From: Solwaraspora sp. WMMD792
GTDB taxonomy: Bacteria > Actinomycetota > Actinomycetes > Mycobacteriales > Micromonosporaceae
Length of the DNA stretch: 64,000 bases
Reading direction: 5' to 3'
NCBI RefSeq assembly: GCF_029626105.1
Contig: NZ_JARUBH010000009.1
Coordinates: 2,418,001 to 2,482,000 of the forward strand
Part shown: positions 9,756 through 19,300 of the stretch, piece after piece
Layout of the letters: every line of letters begins with the position of its first letter
How positions within the stretch are numbered: the first letter of the stretch is position 1
Made by a program: the position numbers and the translations under genes
Notes under the pieces: model-generated
Seen by the model: the letters and a program-made list of their open reading frames with translations, nothing else
Told to the model about the DNA's origin: nothing
Databases searched by the model: none

Positions 9756-11135
9756 ATGAGCGGCGACCGCCGGTGGCCCGGCCTTCCCGAGACGCGTCGG
9801 GCGGCGGCAGCCGGCGACTACGGCAGCCTGATCCGGCTGGCCCGCACGGCCGCCCGGCTGACCCTCGCGGAGGCCGGACGACGCTGCGGCTACTCTGCGG
9901 CGAGCCTGTCGCGGATCGAACGCGGCCGGCAGCGGTTGACCGACGTGTCCGCCCTCCGACGGCTCGCCGACGTGTTCGACATTCCACCGGAGCTGTTCGG
10001 CTTGACCAACTCTGGCACATCGGCCAGCCACCACGAGTCCACTTCGATCGTTAGGCTTCCCGGTAGCCGATCCTGGCCGCAGACGGGAGAGGACGTGATC
10101 CGACGGCGCGCGGTACTGGGCGGACTGGCCGGGCTGGCCGGTGCTGCCATCCCCACCGGTCCGGGCTCTGCCGGCCACGCCGCCAGCCGCCCACCACAGC
10201 TGGCGGCCGGGCTGTCGGGCCTGCTCCTCGACGCGGATCCGAGCACCACCCCACCTGTCGGCCCGGTCGAGCTGCGCGCCACGCTGGCCGCCGCGTCGGC
10301 AGACCTTCAGGCGTGTCGGTACGCCCGACTCGCCACCCGCCTACCGCAGCTGGTCACCGGTGCGGCGACGGTCACCGCGAACGTCGCCGACGACCAACGG
10401 TGTGCCGCCACCGCCCTGGCAACCCGGGCGTACCACCTCACCGCACAGGTGTTGATCAAACTGCACGAGGACGGCATGTCCTGGTCGATCATGGACCGGG
10501 CCGGTCAGACGGTGCGGGCCTGCGGGGACCCGCTGCTGCAGGCCGAACATGCCCGGATCACCGCGATCGTGCTCCGGCGGACCCGGCACCGCGGCACCGC
10601 GCAAGAGGTCGTGCTCACCGGCGCGGCGACGCTCGACACCACGACCGGGCTGCGGCGGCGCGATGACGTCACCGCGTACGGACGACTGCTCGCCACCGCC
10701 GCCTACACGGCCGCACTCGTCGACCAGCGGGACACCGCTCTGGATCTGCTCGCCGAGGCGGACGAGGCCGCCCGGAGAGCGGATCTGAAGCCCGCCTTCG
10801 GCAGCGTCGACGTCGCGCTGTACCGGATCGGTGTCTCCCGCGCACTGGGTGACTTCGGCGCGGCGGTCGAATGCGCCCACGCCATCACCCCGCAGCAGTT
10901 GGGCACCGTGGAGCGTCAGGCCCGCTACTGGCAGGACACCGCGCTGGCGTTGCACGGCCGAGGTGCCAACGCAGCGGCATACCGGGCGTTGCTCGCCGCT
11001 GAGCAGACCGCGCCGCAGGAGGTCCGCTATCGACCCTGGGCCCAGCGGTTGACCGCCGACCTGCTGGCGAGCGACCGCCACCGGTCTCTCCCGGACCTGC
11101 GCACCTTCGCCGCCCGCGTCGGCGTCGAAGCCTGA
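9756..11135 (+). CDS. XRE-family regulator with TPR-like C-terminal domain
   Basis: Protein of 459 residues. The N-terminal helix-turn-helix covers about residues 22-80, with the XRE pattern LTLAEAGRRCGYSAASLSRI. A hydrophobic linker RRRAVLGGLAGLAG follows, typical of a broad actinomycete regulator group, then an all-helical, Ala/Leu-rich region resembling tetratricopeptide repeats (about 170-455). The ATG at 9756 has a GGGAGA site upstream; an earlier in-frame ATG at 9627 lacks one and precedes the predicted promoter. Such proteins are presumed transcription factors with a ligand- or partner-sensing TPR part. Its targets are unknown, but the divergent membrane gene is a candidate. Confidence 0.85.
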   Translation: MSGDRRWPGLPETRRAAAAGDYGSLIRLARTAARLTLAEAGRRCGYSAASLSRIERGRQRLTDVSALRRLADVFDIPPELFGLTNSGTSASHHESTSIVRLPGSRSWPQTGEDVIRRRAVLGGLAGLAGAAIPTGPGSAGHAASRPPQLAAGLSGLLLDADPSTTPPVGPVELRATLAAASADLQACRYARLATRLPQLVTGAATVTANVADDQRCAATALATRAYHLTAQVLIKLHEDGMSWSIMDRAGQTVRACGDPLLQAEHARITAIVLRRTRHRGTAQEVVLTGAATLDTTTGLRRRDDVTAYGRLLATAAYTAALVDQRDTALDLLAEADEAARRADLKPAFGSVDVALYRIGVSRALGDFGAAVECAHAITPQQLGTVERQARYWQDTALALHGRGANAAAYRALLAAEQTAPQEVRYRPWAQRLTADLLASDRHRSLPDLRTFAARVGVEA

Positions 11136-11199
11136 TCCGACGCGGCAGGCCGACCGATCCGCCGATGGCGCGCTGTCTGCTTAGCGGCACGATGGACGG

Positions 11200-11592
11200 A
11201 TGCGTGTTGGTGACCCAGACTTCGACCGCGCTGTCGACCTTAGCATCGACGCACTTCGGGATCTTGCCCGGCAGGCGAGGCGCTTCGAGGATGCGCTGAT
11301 CACCTACCGCCAGCTCAGCGAGCGGCTCGCCGTTGACAATCTTCTGGTGCCCTACCACCAGGGGCCCCTGCCGCACATCCTTGAGCACGCGTCACGCCGC
11401 GAGCACGCCGAAGGCCGCGGGCTGATCTCCGCGCTGGTCGTGCAGCAGGGCTTCGACGGTCGGCCGTCGATGCCATCCGGCGGCTTCTTCGCCATGGCAC
11501 GGCGGGCACCCTTCAAGCGCTCCGGCAGCAATGAGGCGATCTGGATGACCGAGGTCCAGCGCGTGATCGACGAGTGCGCCGAGCGCAGCTGA
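11200..11592 (+). CDS. Small protein of unknown function
   Basis: A 130-residue protein that I cannot assign. The N-terminal half is helical and charged. The C-terminal half contains HASRREHAEGRGLISALVVQ, then a Gly-Gly-Phe-Phe segment and WMTEVQRVIDECAE. I have the impression of similar small actinobacterial proteins in accessory regions, with an ALVV core followed by GGFF, but this is memory of a pattern and not a search. It follows the regulator at 9756 by 64 bases on the same strand and may be co-transcribed. No good ribosome binding site precedes the ATG. Confidence 0.62.
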   Translation: MRVGDPDFDRAVDLSIDALRDLARQARRFEDALITYRQLSERLAVDNLLVPYHQGPLPHILEHASRREHAEGRGLISALVVQQGFDGRPSMPSGGFFAMARRAPFKRSGSNEAIWMTEVQRVIDECAERS

Positions 11593-11701
11593 GGCAGTCA
11601 GCCCACACATGATCCGATACGCCCCAGCAAACCCGCCACCGGCGTGTCGGTTCGATGACGCGCAGTGGATCAACCACCGCGAGGAGGTGGATCAGCGCCA
11701 G

Positions 11702-12625
11702 CTACACCAGCTTGCGTCCGATATAAGCAATCACGAGAGCTCTACGGCTACTGTCGAGCCGAAGGTGCAGCCGTCCCGGGCCGGGCGTGAACCGCGCATG
11801 CAGGTCAAACAGGCGGCGCTCGCCGTCCTCGTCGTCGGTGAACCAGCACAAAGGTTTACGACTGTCGCTGTCCGGTGTCACCTTGCTGCGCCAGCTCGGC
11901 AAGGGGCCGCCCGCAGCGCTCCATTCAGCCGCAGCCGACTCCAGCTCCGCCAGCCGGGCCTTCACCGCGTCGAGCGCTGTGGCGGGGAGCTTATGCAGGT
12001 CATCAGCGACGCGGGCGAGGAAACGTAGATGCGGAAACACGTCCTCCCGGGCGTCCCACAGATCACCCGGGCTGATCAGGCCGGTCAGGGCGGAAGTGCA
12101 CATCCACTCCCGATGACCATCGACGTGGCCTACCGAGAAGGCGTGGCGCACGGACGCCTCGCCGTCGGCGAGGACCACATCACCAGCAGCCGTCTCGCGA
12201 AGGGTCCGCTGCACGAGTGGCAGCACGCCGTGGTCCCACTTCGCCTCCAGCGGCAGGCTGAGCGCCAGTCCGCCCATCAGATGGGCAACGCCGAGGCCGT
12301 CTGCCGGAACACCGGCGTGGAAATACTCCGCCTCCGAATCAGCGCTTGTGGTCACCACCGCCCGGAACGGTGCCCGATTGCGCATGCTTCTGATGTACCG
12401 CAGCGCATCGGCGTTGCGTCCATCCGCAGCCCACTTTCGCAGCGAGAAGTCATCCGACATCGGAAGATCGATGAACTGACGCTCGGTTACCAGGGCGACG
12501 TCGGTGCGGTGCCGGCGGGCCTGTCGCAGCACCGATACCAGTTTGTGCAAGGCGTCAGAGAGATCATCGTAGCGCGCTTTGACCTCACGGTACGAAAGCT
12601 CGTTCAGGACCAACAGCAGCGGCAC
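11702..12625 (-). CDS. Unknown protein, third gene of DUF262-DUF3696 operon
   Basis: A 307-residue protein with no domain I can name. It starts 20 bases after the DUF3696 ATPase gene, with GGAG before the GTG, so it belongs to that operon. The N-terminus is MPLLLVLNELSYREVKARYD. An acidic segment with a conserved-looking WFTDDEDGERRLFDLHARFT lies near residues 260-280, and the C-terminus ends in a short beta-rich piece RALVIAYIGRKLV. Its size and position suggest an effector or accessory partner of the ATPase. No nuclease or protease motif is obvious. Confidence 0.75.
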   Translation of the reverse strand: MPLLLVLNELSYREVKARYDDLSDALHKLVSVLRQARRHRTDVALVTERQFIDLPMSDDFSLRKWAADGRNADALRYIRSMRNRAPFRAVVTTSADSEAEYFHAGVPADGLGVAHLMGGLALSLPLEAKWDHGVLPLVQRTLRETAAGDVVLADGEASVRHAFSVGHVDGHREWMCTSALTGLISPGDLWDAREDVFPHLRFLARVADDLHKLPATALDAVKARLAELESAAAEWSAAGGPLPSWRSKVTPDSDSRKPLCWFTDDEDGERRLFDLHARFTPGPGRLHLRLDSSRRALVIAYIGRKLV

Positions 12626-12645
12626 TGTGGACTCCGAGATCAGGG

Positions 12646-13794
12646 TCAGTCAAGCAGGCGATCGAGTGCTCTGTCCCATTCGTCAAAGAAGCCGATGGGC
12701 CACTGCGAGAGCATACCGTCCACATCGATCTGTGGCGAACTCGTCCTGATCTTACCGTGATCATCCCGATCGAAGTAGTGCAGTGCCACACTGTCCGGGC
12801 CAACGACCGACTCCTTGACCGCCAACCTGACCCCGTTGAGGATATGGTCGCTGTGGCTCTCGATGAGGACCTGGGCACCGGCCGCGACGGCCAGCGCGGC
12901 CAGTCGCGCCATCGCGGTCTGACCCCGAGGGTGCAGATGAGCTTCCGGATTCTCCAGCATGATCAGACTGCCGGGACCGGCGGAGATGCAGGCGACGATG
13001 ATCGGTAAGGCGTAGGTGAGTCCGAACCCGACGTTCGTCGGCCGGTACCGGATGTTCGACGATCCGATCCCGGCGGTTCCGCCGAATCCGTAGCTCAGCT
13101 TGACGAAATCTGTGCCGCGCACGTCCTCCGCCATCAGGTTAACTCCAGGGCACACCGTCTGCAGCCAGGCCTCGACTTGGTCCAGCAGACCAGTCGACTT
13201 CGCCCTGGGATGCCGCACCGGCAAGGCAGCCACCGGATCATCACGTCGTGCCCTGAGGAAGTTCACGGTGTGCTCACCTCGCGCACCCAGCGAACCTCTA
13301 CGAACAACCGCCTGATAGGACTTCGGGTAGTGCACGGCGGGAACGATACGGTCCGCCTTCAGGAACTGGAACCCGCTCCCCAGGAGCCCGCCAGCCCCGT
13401 CCTGTGCGCTGTCCGGCAAGGGCTGGCCCGCAGCGAACCGCAGCAGGTCCGCCTCACGATCCCGACTGGTTTCGTACTCGGCCCGCCACCAGAGGTCACG
13501 GGAGCCGACGGTGCAGCCAACCATGATCGGGATCGGCGTGTCGCCTCGACCATCCGCATAGTCCTCATGCAGTACGTCCTGTCCGACACCCAGCTCCACC
13601 AGGTCACCATTGAGCAGGAACCCACCACCGGCGTCGAGCATGCCTTCGTCGTAGCTCTGCCGCACCAGGGCAAGGCTCTGGATGATGGTGCTCTTACCGG
13701 CGGCGTTGACCCCGGTCAACAAGGTAAGGGGGCCGAGCCGGAGCTCGAGCTCCCGGAAGGCTTTGAAGTTCCGCAGCCGTACGCCGTCAATCAT
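12646..13794 (-). CDS. DUF3696-type AAA/ABC-like ATPase
   Basis: A 382-residue ATPase of the RecF/OLD-like class. The N-terminus reads RLRNFKAFRELELRLGPLT, typical of SMC/RecF-like ATPases. Walker A is GVNAAGKST (residues 28-36), Walker B is LIMLENPEAHLHP (near 275) and the histidine switch is IESHSDHILNGVR (near 307). No TOPRIM nuclease domain is present, so it is not a complete OLD nuclease. It overlaps the DUF262 gene by 4 bases. ATPases of this family pair with DUF262 proteins in bacterial defence islands; it is likely a sensor or motor for its partners. Confidence 0.88.
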   Translation of the reverse strand: MIDGVRLRNFKAFRELELRLGPLTLLTGVNAAGKSTIIQSLALVRQSYDEGMLDAGGGFLLNGDLVELGVGQDVLHEDYADGRGDTPIPIMVGCTVGSRDLWWRAEYETSRDREADLLRFAAGQPLPDSAQDGAGGLLGSGFQFLKADRIVPAVHYPKSYQAVVRRGSLGARGEHTVNFLRARRDDPVAALPVRHPRAKSTGLLDQVEAWLQTVCPGVNLMAEDVRGTDFVKLSYGFGGTAGIGSSNIRYRPTNVGFGLTYALPIIVACISAGPGSLIMLENPEAHLHPRGQTAMARLAALAVAAGAQVLIESHSDHILNGVRLAVKESVVGPDSVALHYFDRDDHGKIRTSSPQIDVDGMLSQWPIGFFDEWDRALDRLLD

Positions 13795-14879
13795 GAGTTG
13801 CCAACCGTGTGAAGAACCGCCCGGATCGCCACGAACCGTCGACGGACCCGCCCGGGGTCACCGGTTCCCTGACTGATTGACAGTTGAAAATCAACATCCC
13901 GCATCAGCTGGACGAAATTCTCTCCCACCGCCTTGCGGCGTTGCACCAGACGCTCCAGCTCATCATCTGACATGGCTGCGAGGTTTCCCGCCACCGATTC
14001 GAACAGCGCCTTGTTGATCGGGTGCTTCCGCTCACCACCCGAACGGTCACGCTTGCGAAAGGCGTGGACCCCAAAGATCTCGGCCGCCGCCACCATCGAC
14101 CGCTCAAACCTGACCCAAAGCGCTTCCAACTCCGCACGCGACAGGGCATTCAAGCGCTTCATAGAGCTGCGCAAGAAAGCGTCGAAGTCCTCCTCGCCGT
14201 ACCTGTACGGATCGGTGAGCTGAAACGCGACGAAACGCAGGACCATCTCACGGTCGGCCATCCGTTCGCTGCGTACGCTGTTACCGGTCGCCTGCCGGAA
14301 CGCTGCGGACCCAGCCCAGTCACGAAGGATGTCGCGGGCCTGCCCAGGGATCAGGGCGTGTCGCAACTCCTGACGGGAGAGCGGAAGTCCACCGGTGTTG
14401 ATACGGGCGAAGATGTTGAACTTGACCTCATCCGGCGTGCCACGCCGGATGAGGTGCACGATCAACTCGGTCTCTCGCAGCCGGGTCTGCAGCCGACCGG
14501 GGAGATCTGCGAACACGGCGTCGTTGTACTCGTTACCAAGATATTCCAGGTCACGCAACCGTAGCGGCTGCGCCCCGATCGACGTCGGCTCGATGAACTC
14601 CACGATGCTGGTCAACCGCTGGATCCCGTCGACCATCGCCCAGACCTCGTCGTCGCCTTCGGCGGCGTAGAAGGTCGGCAGCGGGATCCTCAGCAGCAAC
14701 GACTCGATGAGCCTGCTCTTGTTGCGGGCCTTCCAGATGCCTGCTCGCCGCTGAAAGTCAGGCTGGAGGTCGATCCGCTTACTCCGCACCCGGGACAACA
14801 GCAGGTCGACGGTCGTATTACGGGTCACCACGTCGATCTCTTCCGGATCGAACGGGGTGCGAATGCTCTCCCCGGACAC
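13791..14879 (-). CDS. DUF262 domain protein (ParB/Srx-like fold)
   Basis: First gene of a three-gene operon. DUF262 domains occur in GmrSD-type modification-dependent nucleases and other defence proteins. The N-terminal domain shows LQPDFQRRAGIWKARNKSRL, RIPLPTFY and the signature DGIQR (near residue 82), then FNIFARINTGG, all typical of the family. No C-terminal HNH (DUF1524) motif was found, so nuclease activity is doubtful. The GTG at 14879 is the only usual start codon in frame. Coding-like acidic sequence continues upstream to about 15000 without ATG, GTG or TTG, so the true start is uncertain. Confidence 0.85.
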   Translation of the reverse strand: MSGESIRTPFDPEEIDVVTRNTTVDLLLSRVRSKRIDLQPDFQRRAGIWKARNKSRLIESLLLRIPLPTFYAAEGDDEVWAMVDGIQRLTSIVEFIEPTSIGAQPLRLRDLEYLGNEYNDAVFADLPGRLQTRLRETELIVHLIRRGTPDEVKFNIFARINTGGLPLSRQELRHALIPGQARDILRDWAGSAAFRQATGNSVRSERMADREMVLRFVAFQLTDPYRYGEEDFDAFLRSSMKRLNALSRAELEALWVRFERSMVAAAEIFGVHAFRKRDRSGGERKHPINKALFESVAGNLAAMSDDELERLVQRRKAVGENFVQLMRDVDFQLSISQGTGDPGRVRRRFVAIRAVLHTVGNS

Positions 14880-15020
14880 GCTCTCGCCGGCGTCGGGATC
14901 CTCCTCGATCTCGACGCCCGTACGCAGGCCAAGGGAGTCGAGCTCCTCGATGACATCGTCGGTTATCGAAGAAAGGATCGCGCACCTCGATTCACAGCGG
15001 GACAGCTAGTACGCACACCG

Positions 15021-15038
15021 GGCTCACCGCTGTGAGCC
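15021..15038. terminator. Short inverted repeat, possible terminator
   Basis: GGCTCAC and GTGAGCC form a perfect 7-bp stem with a 4-base loop. It lies about 60 bases past the minus-strand stop at 15097 and upstream of the DUF262 gene. It could end transcription of the nuclease-like gene or be an operator. No U-tract follows. Confidence 0.3.
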
Positions 15039-15096
15039 TAGCCGACTGCCGGACCCGCCCCTTCGCCACCCACAGTCGGCTCAGCCTCACCAAGCC

Positions 15097-16257
15097 CTAC
15101 TGGGGCCGTCCCGGGAATCTGTCACCGTCCACGATCAGGGTCACGCCGTTGTTCCGGCAGATGTCGCGCCACACCTCGTCGACCGGAGCCGAGGTCAGCA
15201 GGATCGGGGTGACCACCCGGCTGGCGAGGGACAGCCGGTGGCGGTACTCGAGCACCTGCCCGAGACCGAGCCGCAACTGATCTTCCGGGCTGACCCCCAC
15301 GAGGCTCTTGACCTCCGCGATGTACTGCCGGCCGTCAGCGTCCTGCCAGGCCAGGTCCACTGGCACCTCGGCGAGCCCGGTGCCCACCGACGTGCCGGTG
15401 GCGGCCAGCGTGTCGATCAGCCAGCGGCTGAGCCGGTCGTGCTCGTCGCACCCGGCCGAGTACGCCTCCTTGTCAAAGGCCCGGGTATCGGCCAGCGCTG
15501 CCGGGTCCACGGCCGGAGACCGGTACGGCCGGTCGAACCCCGCCCCCGCCCCCGGCTGCGGAGAGTCGAAGTGCACTTGCGCGGCGGACCAGGCCCGAGC
15601 CAGCCGCTCCGGCCGGTGGAGCCGATCAAACGTGAAGCCACCGACGGCCAGACTCATGGCGTTGACCAGCCGCGCCGCAGCGAGGACCGGTGGCTGCCGC
15701 AGCGCCCACAGCGCGTCGTCAATGGTGCCGCACACGTACCCGGCCTTCTCGCCACGCAGCGTTGCATGCGGGTCGTGGTCATGTTTGGTGACCCGGGCGT
15801 CCCAGGCATCCTCGTCGATGACTCCGGCGTCGAAGGCCGCATCGAGGGCAGCCTTGTCCAGGTGGAAGTTGATCCCGTCGCCGTCCTCGAACAGCCACAG
15901 TGTCTCCAGCCGGCCGAGGGTCACCCGCAGCAGCGAACGCCCCCGTACCCGAAGCTGGTTCAGGAACCACAGCTTGCCGTCTGTCTCCACCGGCTTCGGC
16001 ACCGTCATCCGGATGTACCAGCCGGCGAGTGCCCATGAGGAACGCGCCGGCTCGTCAAGATCGGCACCGAGTGGACCCATGCTCGGTGCCGCCAACTCCC
16101 CGAGCGCTGGCAGCGCCGGATCGGCGAAGACCCAGTGGGCCATCTCCGCAGGGCTGGTGTAGCCCCACAGCCTGGCTCTGGGATGCCGGGCCAGGTCCTT
16201 CTCCACGTTGGCGACGTCTTCCGCTGTCCACCACGATTCAGTTGACACGAGCACCAC
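15097..16257 (-). CDS. Putative PD-(D/E)XK nuclease-like protein
   Basis: A 386-residue protein. The C-terminal third looks like a restriction-endonuclease fold: an acidic strand VPVDLAWQDADG, then IAEVKSL (near residues 300-315), then GLGQVLEYRHRL, a pattern seen in PD-(D/E)XK nucleases. The N-terminal 230 residues have no recognised motif. Two GTG starts are possible (16257 and 16248). The gene lies 88 bases past the helicase gene and on the same strand, so it may be the distal gene of the helicase operon and could supply nuclease activity to it. The active-site reading is inference by eye. Confidence 0.65.
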   Translation of the reverse strand: MVLVSTESWWTAEDVANVEKDLARHPRARLWGYTSPAEMAHWVFADPALPALGELAAPSMGPLGADLDEPARSSWALAGWYIRMTVPKPVETDGKLWFLNQLRVRGRSLLRVTLGRLETLWLFEDGDGINFHLDKAALDAAFDAGVIDEDAWDARVTKHDHDPHATLRGEKAGYVCGTIDDALWALRQPPVLAAARLVNAMSLAVGGFTFDRLHRPERLARAWSAAQVHFDSPQPGAGAGFDRPYRSPAVDPAALADTRAFDKEAYSAGCDEHDRLSRWLIDTLAATGTSVGTGLAEVPVDLAWQDADGRQYIAEVKSLVGVSPEDQLRLGLGQVLEYRHRLSLASRVVTPILLTSAPVDEVWRDICRNNGVTLIVDGDRFPGRPQ

Positions 16258-16344
16258 CCATCACCACCGATTGTGATCCGACATGCACGTTAGGCAACAT
16301 TCGGCGGCGTTGTGCGGCGACACGCGTACGGCGGCACACTCTGG

Positions 16345-19300
16345 TCAGAGCAGCGCGACGCCGATGAGGGTCAGGTCGTCGAGTCCGTCCAGCGGTTCGC
16401 CGACCAGCGGCTCGACCCCGGCACCGACGATGTCGCCGTTCTCGCTGTCGCGGCGCAGCCACAACCGACCCACGGCCGTCGCGTCAGTGGTCGACACGTC
16501 GGCAGGGGCGGCGGCCTGCCGGGCGAAGACGATCCGTCCCTCGTAGAGGTCGAGCTGACCGGATGTCACCGATTCGAACACCTCACCGGGTACGTCGCCG
16601 ATCAGGAACCTGCGGTCGGCGTTGACCGCGGCCGTGTACTCGGCGAGGGTGACCCGCAGCGCGCCGACCGGGGTCTGGTCGGCGCGGCCGAGCAGCCGAC
16701 CCAGCACGTCGGCGGCGACACCGCGACGCAGGTGCTCGTGGTATCGGTCGTTGCGGAACACCCGCAGGCACCGGTAGCAGCTGGTCTCCACCCCGCACTC
16801 GCAGTCGCGGACCCGCCGCAGCGCCTCGTCGAGGACGTCACGTACCCGCGCCGCGATCCGTTGCACGTGCCCGGCACCGCCCGGCACGGTGTCGTACAGC
16901 ATGATCACGCTGCGGTTGGCTTCGGTCCGGTAGACCGTGGCGTCGATGTCGTCGCGGGAGATCTCCAGGGCCAGCACTGCCCCTTCGACGACCGCGTACG
17001 CCAGGGACCGCCAACCGTTGTCGTCGATGCCGCCCAGCGCGGCGCTGTCGACACTGAGGTCGAGGACGTCGGTCTGGTACTTGTGGGCCAGCGACAGCAG
17101 TTCCAGCCGGCCCCGGCAGTCCCGGCCGGTGAGCGGGCTGGCATGCGAGCTCTGGCGCTGCTTTCTGCTGGTGTTGGACTGGGCGAACCCGCACCGATCG
17201 CAGATGAGGTAGCCGGCGCCGCCGGCACCGTCGCTGATGGCGATCAGTTCGCCGCGTGAGCCGGCCCGCACCGTCACGGAGCCGCCCGGCAGGTCGATCT
17301 TGTCTTCGAAGATCTCCGCGCCGGTGGAGACGACGTGGGTGGCGCCGTGCCAGGTGCGCCGGGGCGCGGTGCTGGGCCGCCGGCCCCCGGACCGGTCTGC
17401 GACGAACCCGAACACCGGCACCGTGTACTGCCGGGGGACGCCGGTGGCCGGTGCCCCGCAGGCCGGGCACTGCGGGTCGAGCCGTTCGATCGAGTCCCGG
17501 TAGTGGCCGCAGCCGGCGCAGACGGCGTAGTGGCGCCGTTCCAGGTCCCGGCCGGGCAGCCGGTACACCCCGGCCGACTGCCAGGTCTGTCCACCGGCGA
17601 CCACCTCGGTGCCGGGGGCGTACTCGTAGATCGCCGACGACAGGTCCCGGGACAGCTCCAGTTGGCGGGACATCTGGTCGTCGGCGAAGGTGAGCCGCAG
17701 CTCGACGGTGTCGACCGGGAAGCCGTACTTGGGTAGGACGTTGCGGTTGGCGAGCAGGCCGAGCAGTTCCCGGCCGGTGATGGTCCTCATGACCCGGCCG
17801 AACCGGGCGGCGCTGTCGTCCTTGCGGGCGGCGAACGCCTCGGCCCGTTTCTGCTCGTAGATGTCGACGTCGTTCTGCAGCTCGACGCGGACCGATTCCA
17901 GCAGGCCGACCAGGTGGGTGACCCAGTCGCCGGAGTCGACGCCGATCTCGTCGCGGACCTCGGCCGGCAGCACCCGGTGCAGTGATTCGACGATCTCCGC
18001 CGGCACCGGGTCGAGGAAACCGGCGACCAGCGTCACCGGCGCGACGCCGTCGTCGCCGGCGAGCAGGAACTCCCCCGCCGTACGCCAGATGGTGCCGTAG
18101 GTGCGGAAGTGGTGCCGGAAGAACGCGGCCAGGGCCACCGAGTGGGCGTGCCTGCGGTCGATCCGTACGTTGGTCAGCGGCACGTACGGCGCCCGGACCT
18201 CGCCTGCGATCATCCGGTCCGGTTCGGCGAACCGGGACAGGTCGTGTGACCGCCGCTGCGCGTAGGTCAGCACCAGGGCCGCCGAGTCGGTACGCCGGCC
18301 GGCCCGCCCGGCCCGCTGCACGTAGTTGGCGGTGGTGGGTGGCATGTTGCGCAACATGACGGCCTGCAGTTCACCGACGTCGACACCGAGCTCGAACGTG
18401 GTCGAGCAGGACAACGCGTTGACCTCGCCCCGGACGAACTGCTGCTGGATCAACGCGGCCTGCTCGCTGGTCCACTGGGCGGTGTGTTCGAGCACCCGCA
18501 TCGGCACCGGGTTCATCTCCCGGTACACCGACCGGTAGTGGTCGTGGTCGACGTCGGCCGGCGGCGGCACCCAGCGGGCCAGTTCACCGAGGCACTTCAT
18601 GGTGGGGCAGACCCCTCGGACGGTGTACGGGGTGATCCGCCGGCAGGTGCCGCACTGCCAGACCGGGTGGTCGTCGCCCGGGACCGTGCAGGTGACGAAT
18701 TCAGGGTCGAGCTGGTAGACCTGCCCGATGCCGGGTTCGAGGCTGTCGCGCAACAGTTCCCTCATCGGCCCGGCGGTCAGCAGCCGCCAGATACCGTCGA
18801 GCAGCTGGTGCGGGTCGGCGGTGACACCGAGGCGGGCGAGGACCCGCCGCAGGTAGTCGACCCGCCGGTTGGTGCCGCTGGTCGGCAGCCAGCTCAGCAC
18901 CTTGCGGCGGGCGTCGGAGCCGGTGCCGCGCAGGTAGATCGGCCCGACGCGGGGTGCGAACGCCTCGTCGCGCGGGTCGACCCCGTCGGGGGCGGCGACG
19001 GCTCCCTGCAGCCGTACGGAGCGCAGCAGCTCGTCGAGCAGCGCCCACACTTCCGTCTCGGTCAGGCCGAGACTGATCAGCGGTTGGGGTGCCTGCCAGG
19101 CGGGGTCGCGGGACATGCCCCATGCGAGCAGGCCGCGCCCTTCCAGCGAGTTGCGTTCGTCTACGCCGACGATCTCGGTCTGCGCCCAGAGGACGACCTG
19201 CCGGCGGCGGGCCTGGGCGGAGTCGCGGCGTTGGAAGATGCCGTACTGTTCGGCGGCGCGGGCCGTGTCGCGGACGACGTCGTCGAGCCGGATCTCGGCG

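Noticed and set aside
11640-11700. Hairpin CCACC/GGTGG between convergent genes
   Set aside because: Stem of only five bases with a long loop and no U-tract; too weak to call a terminator.
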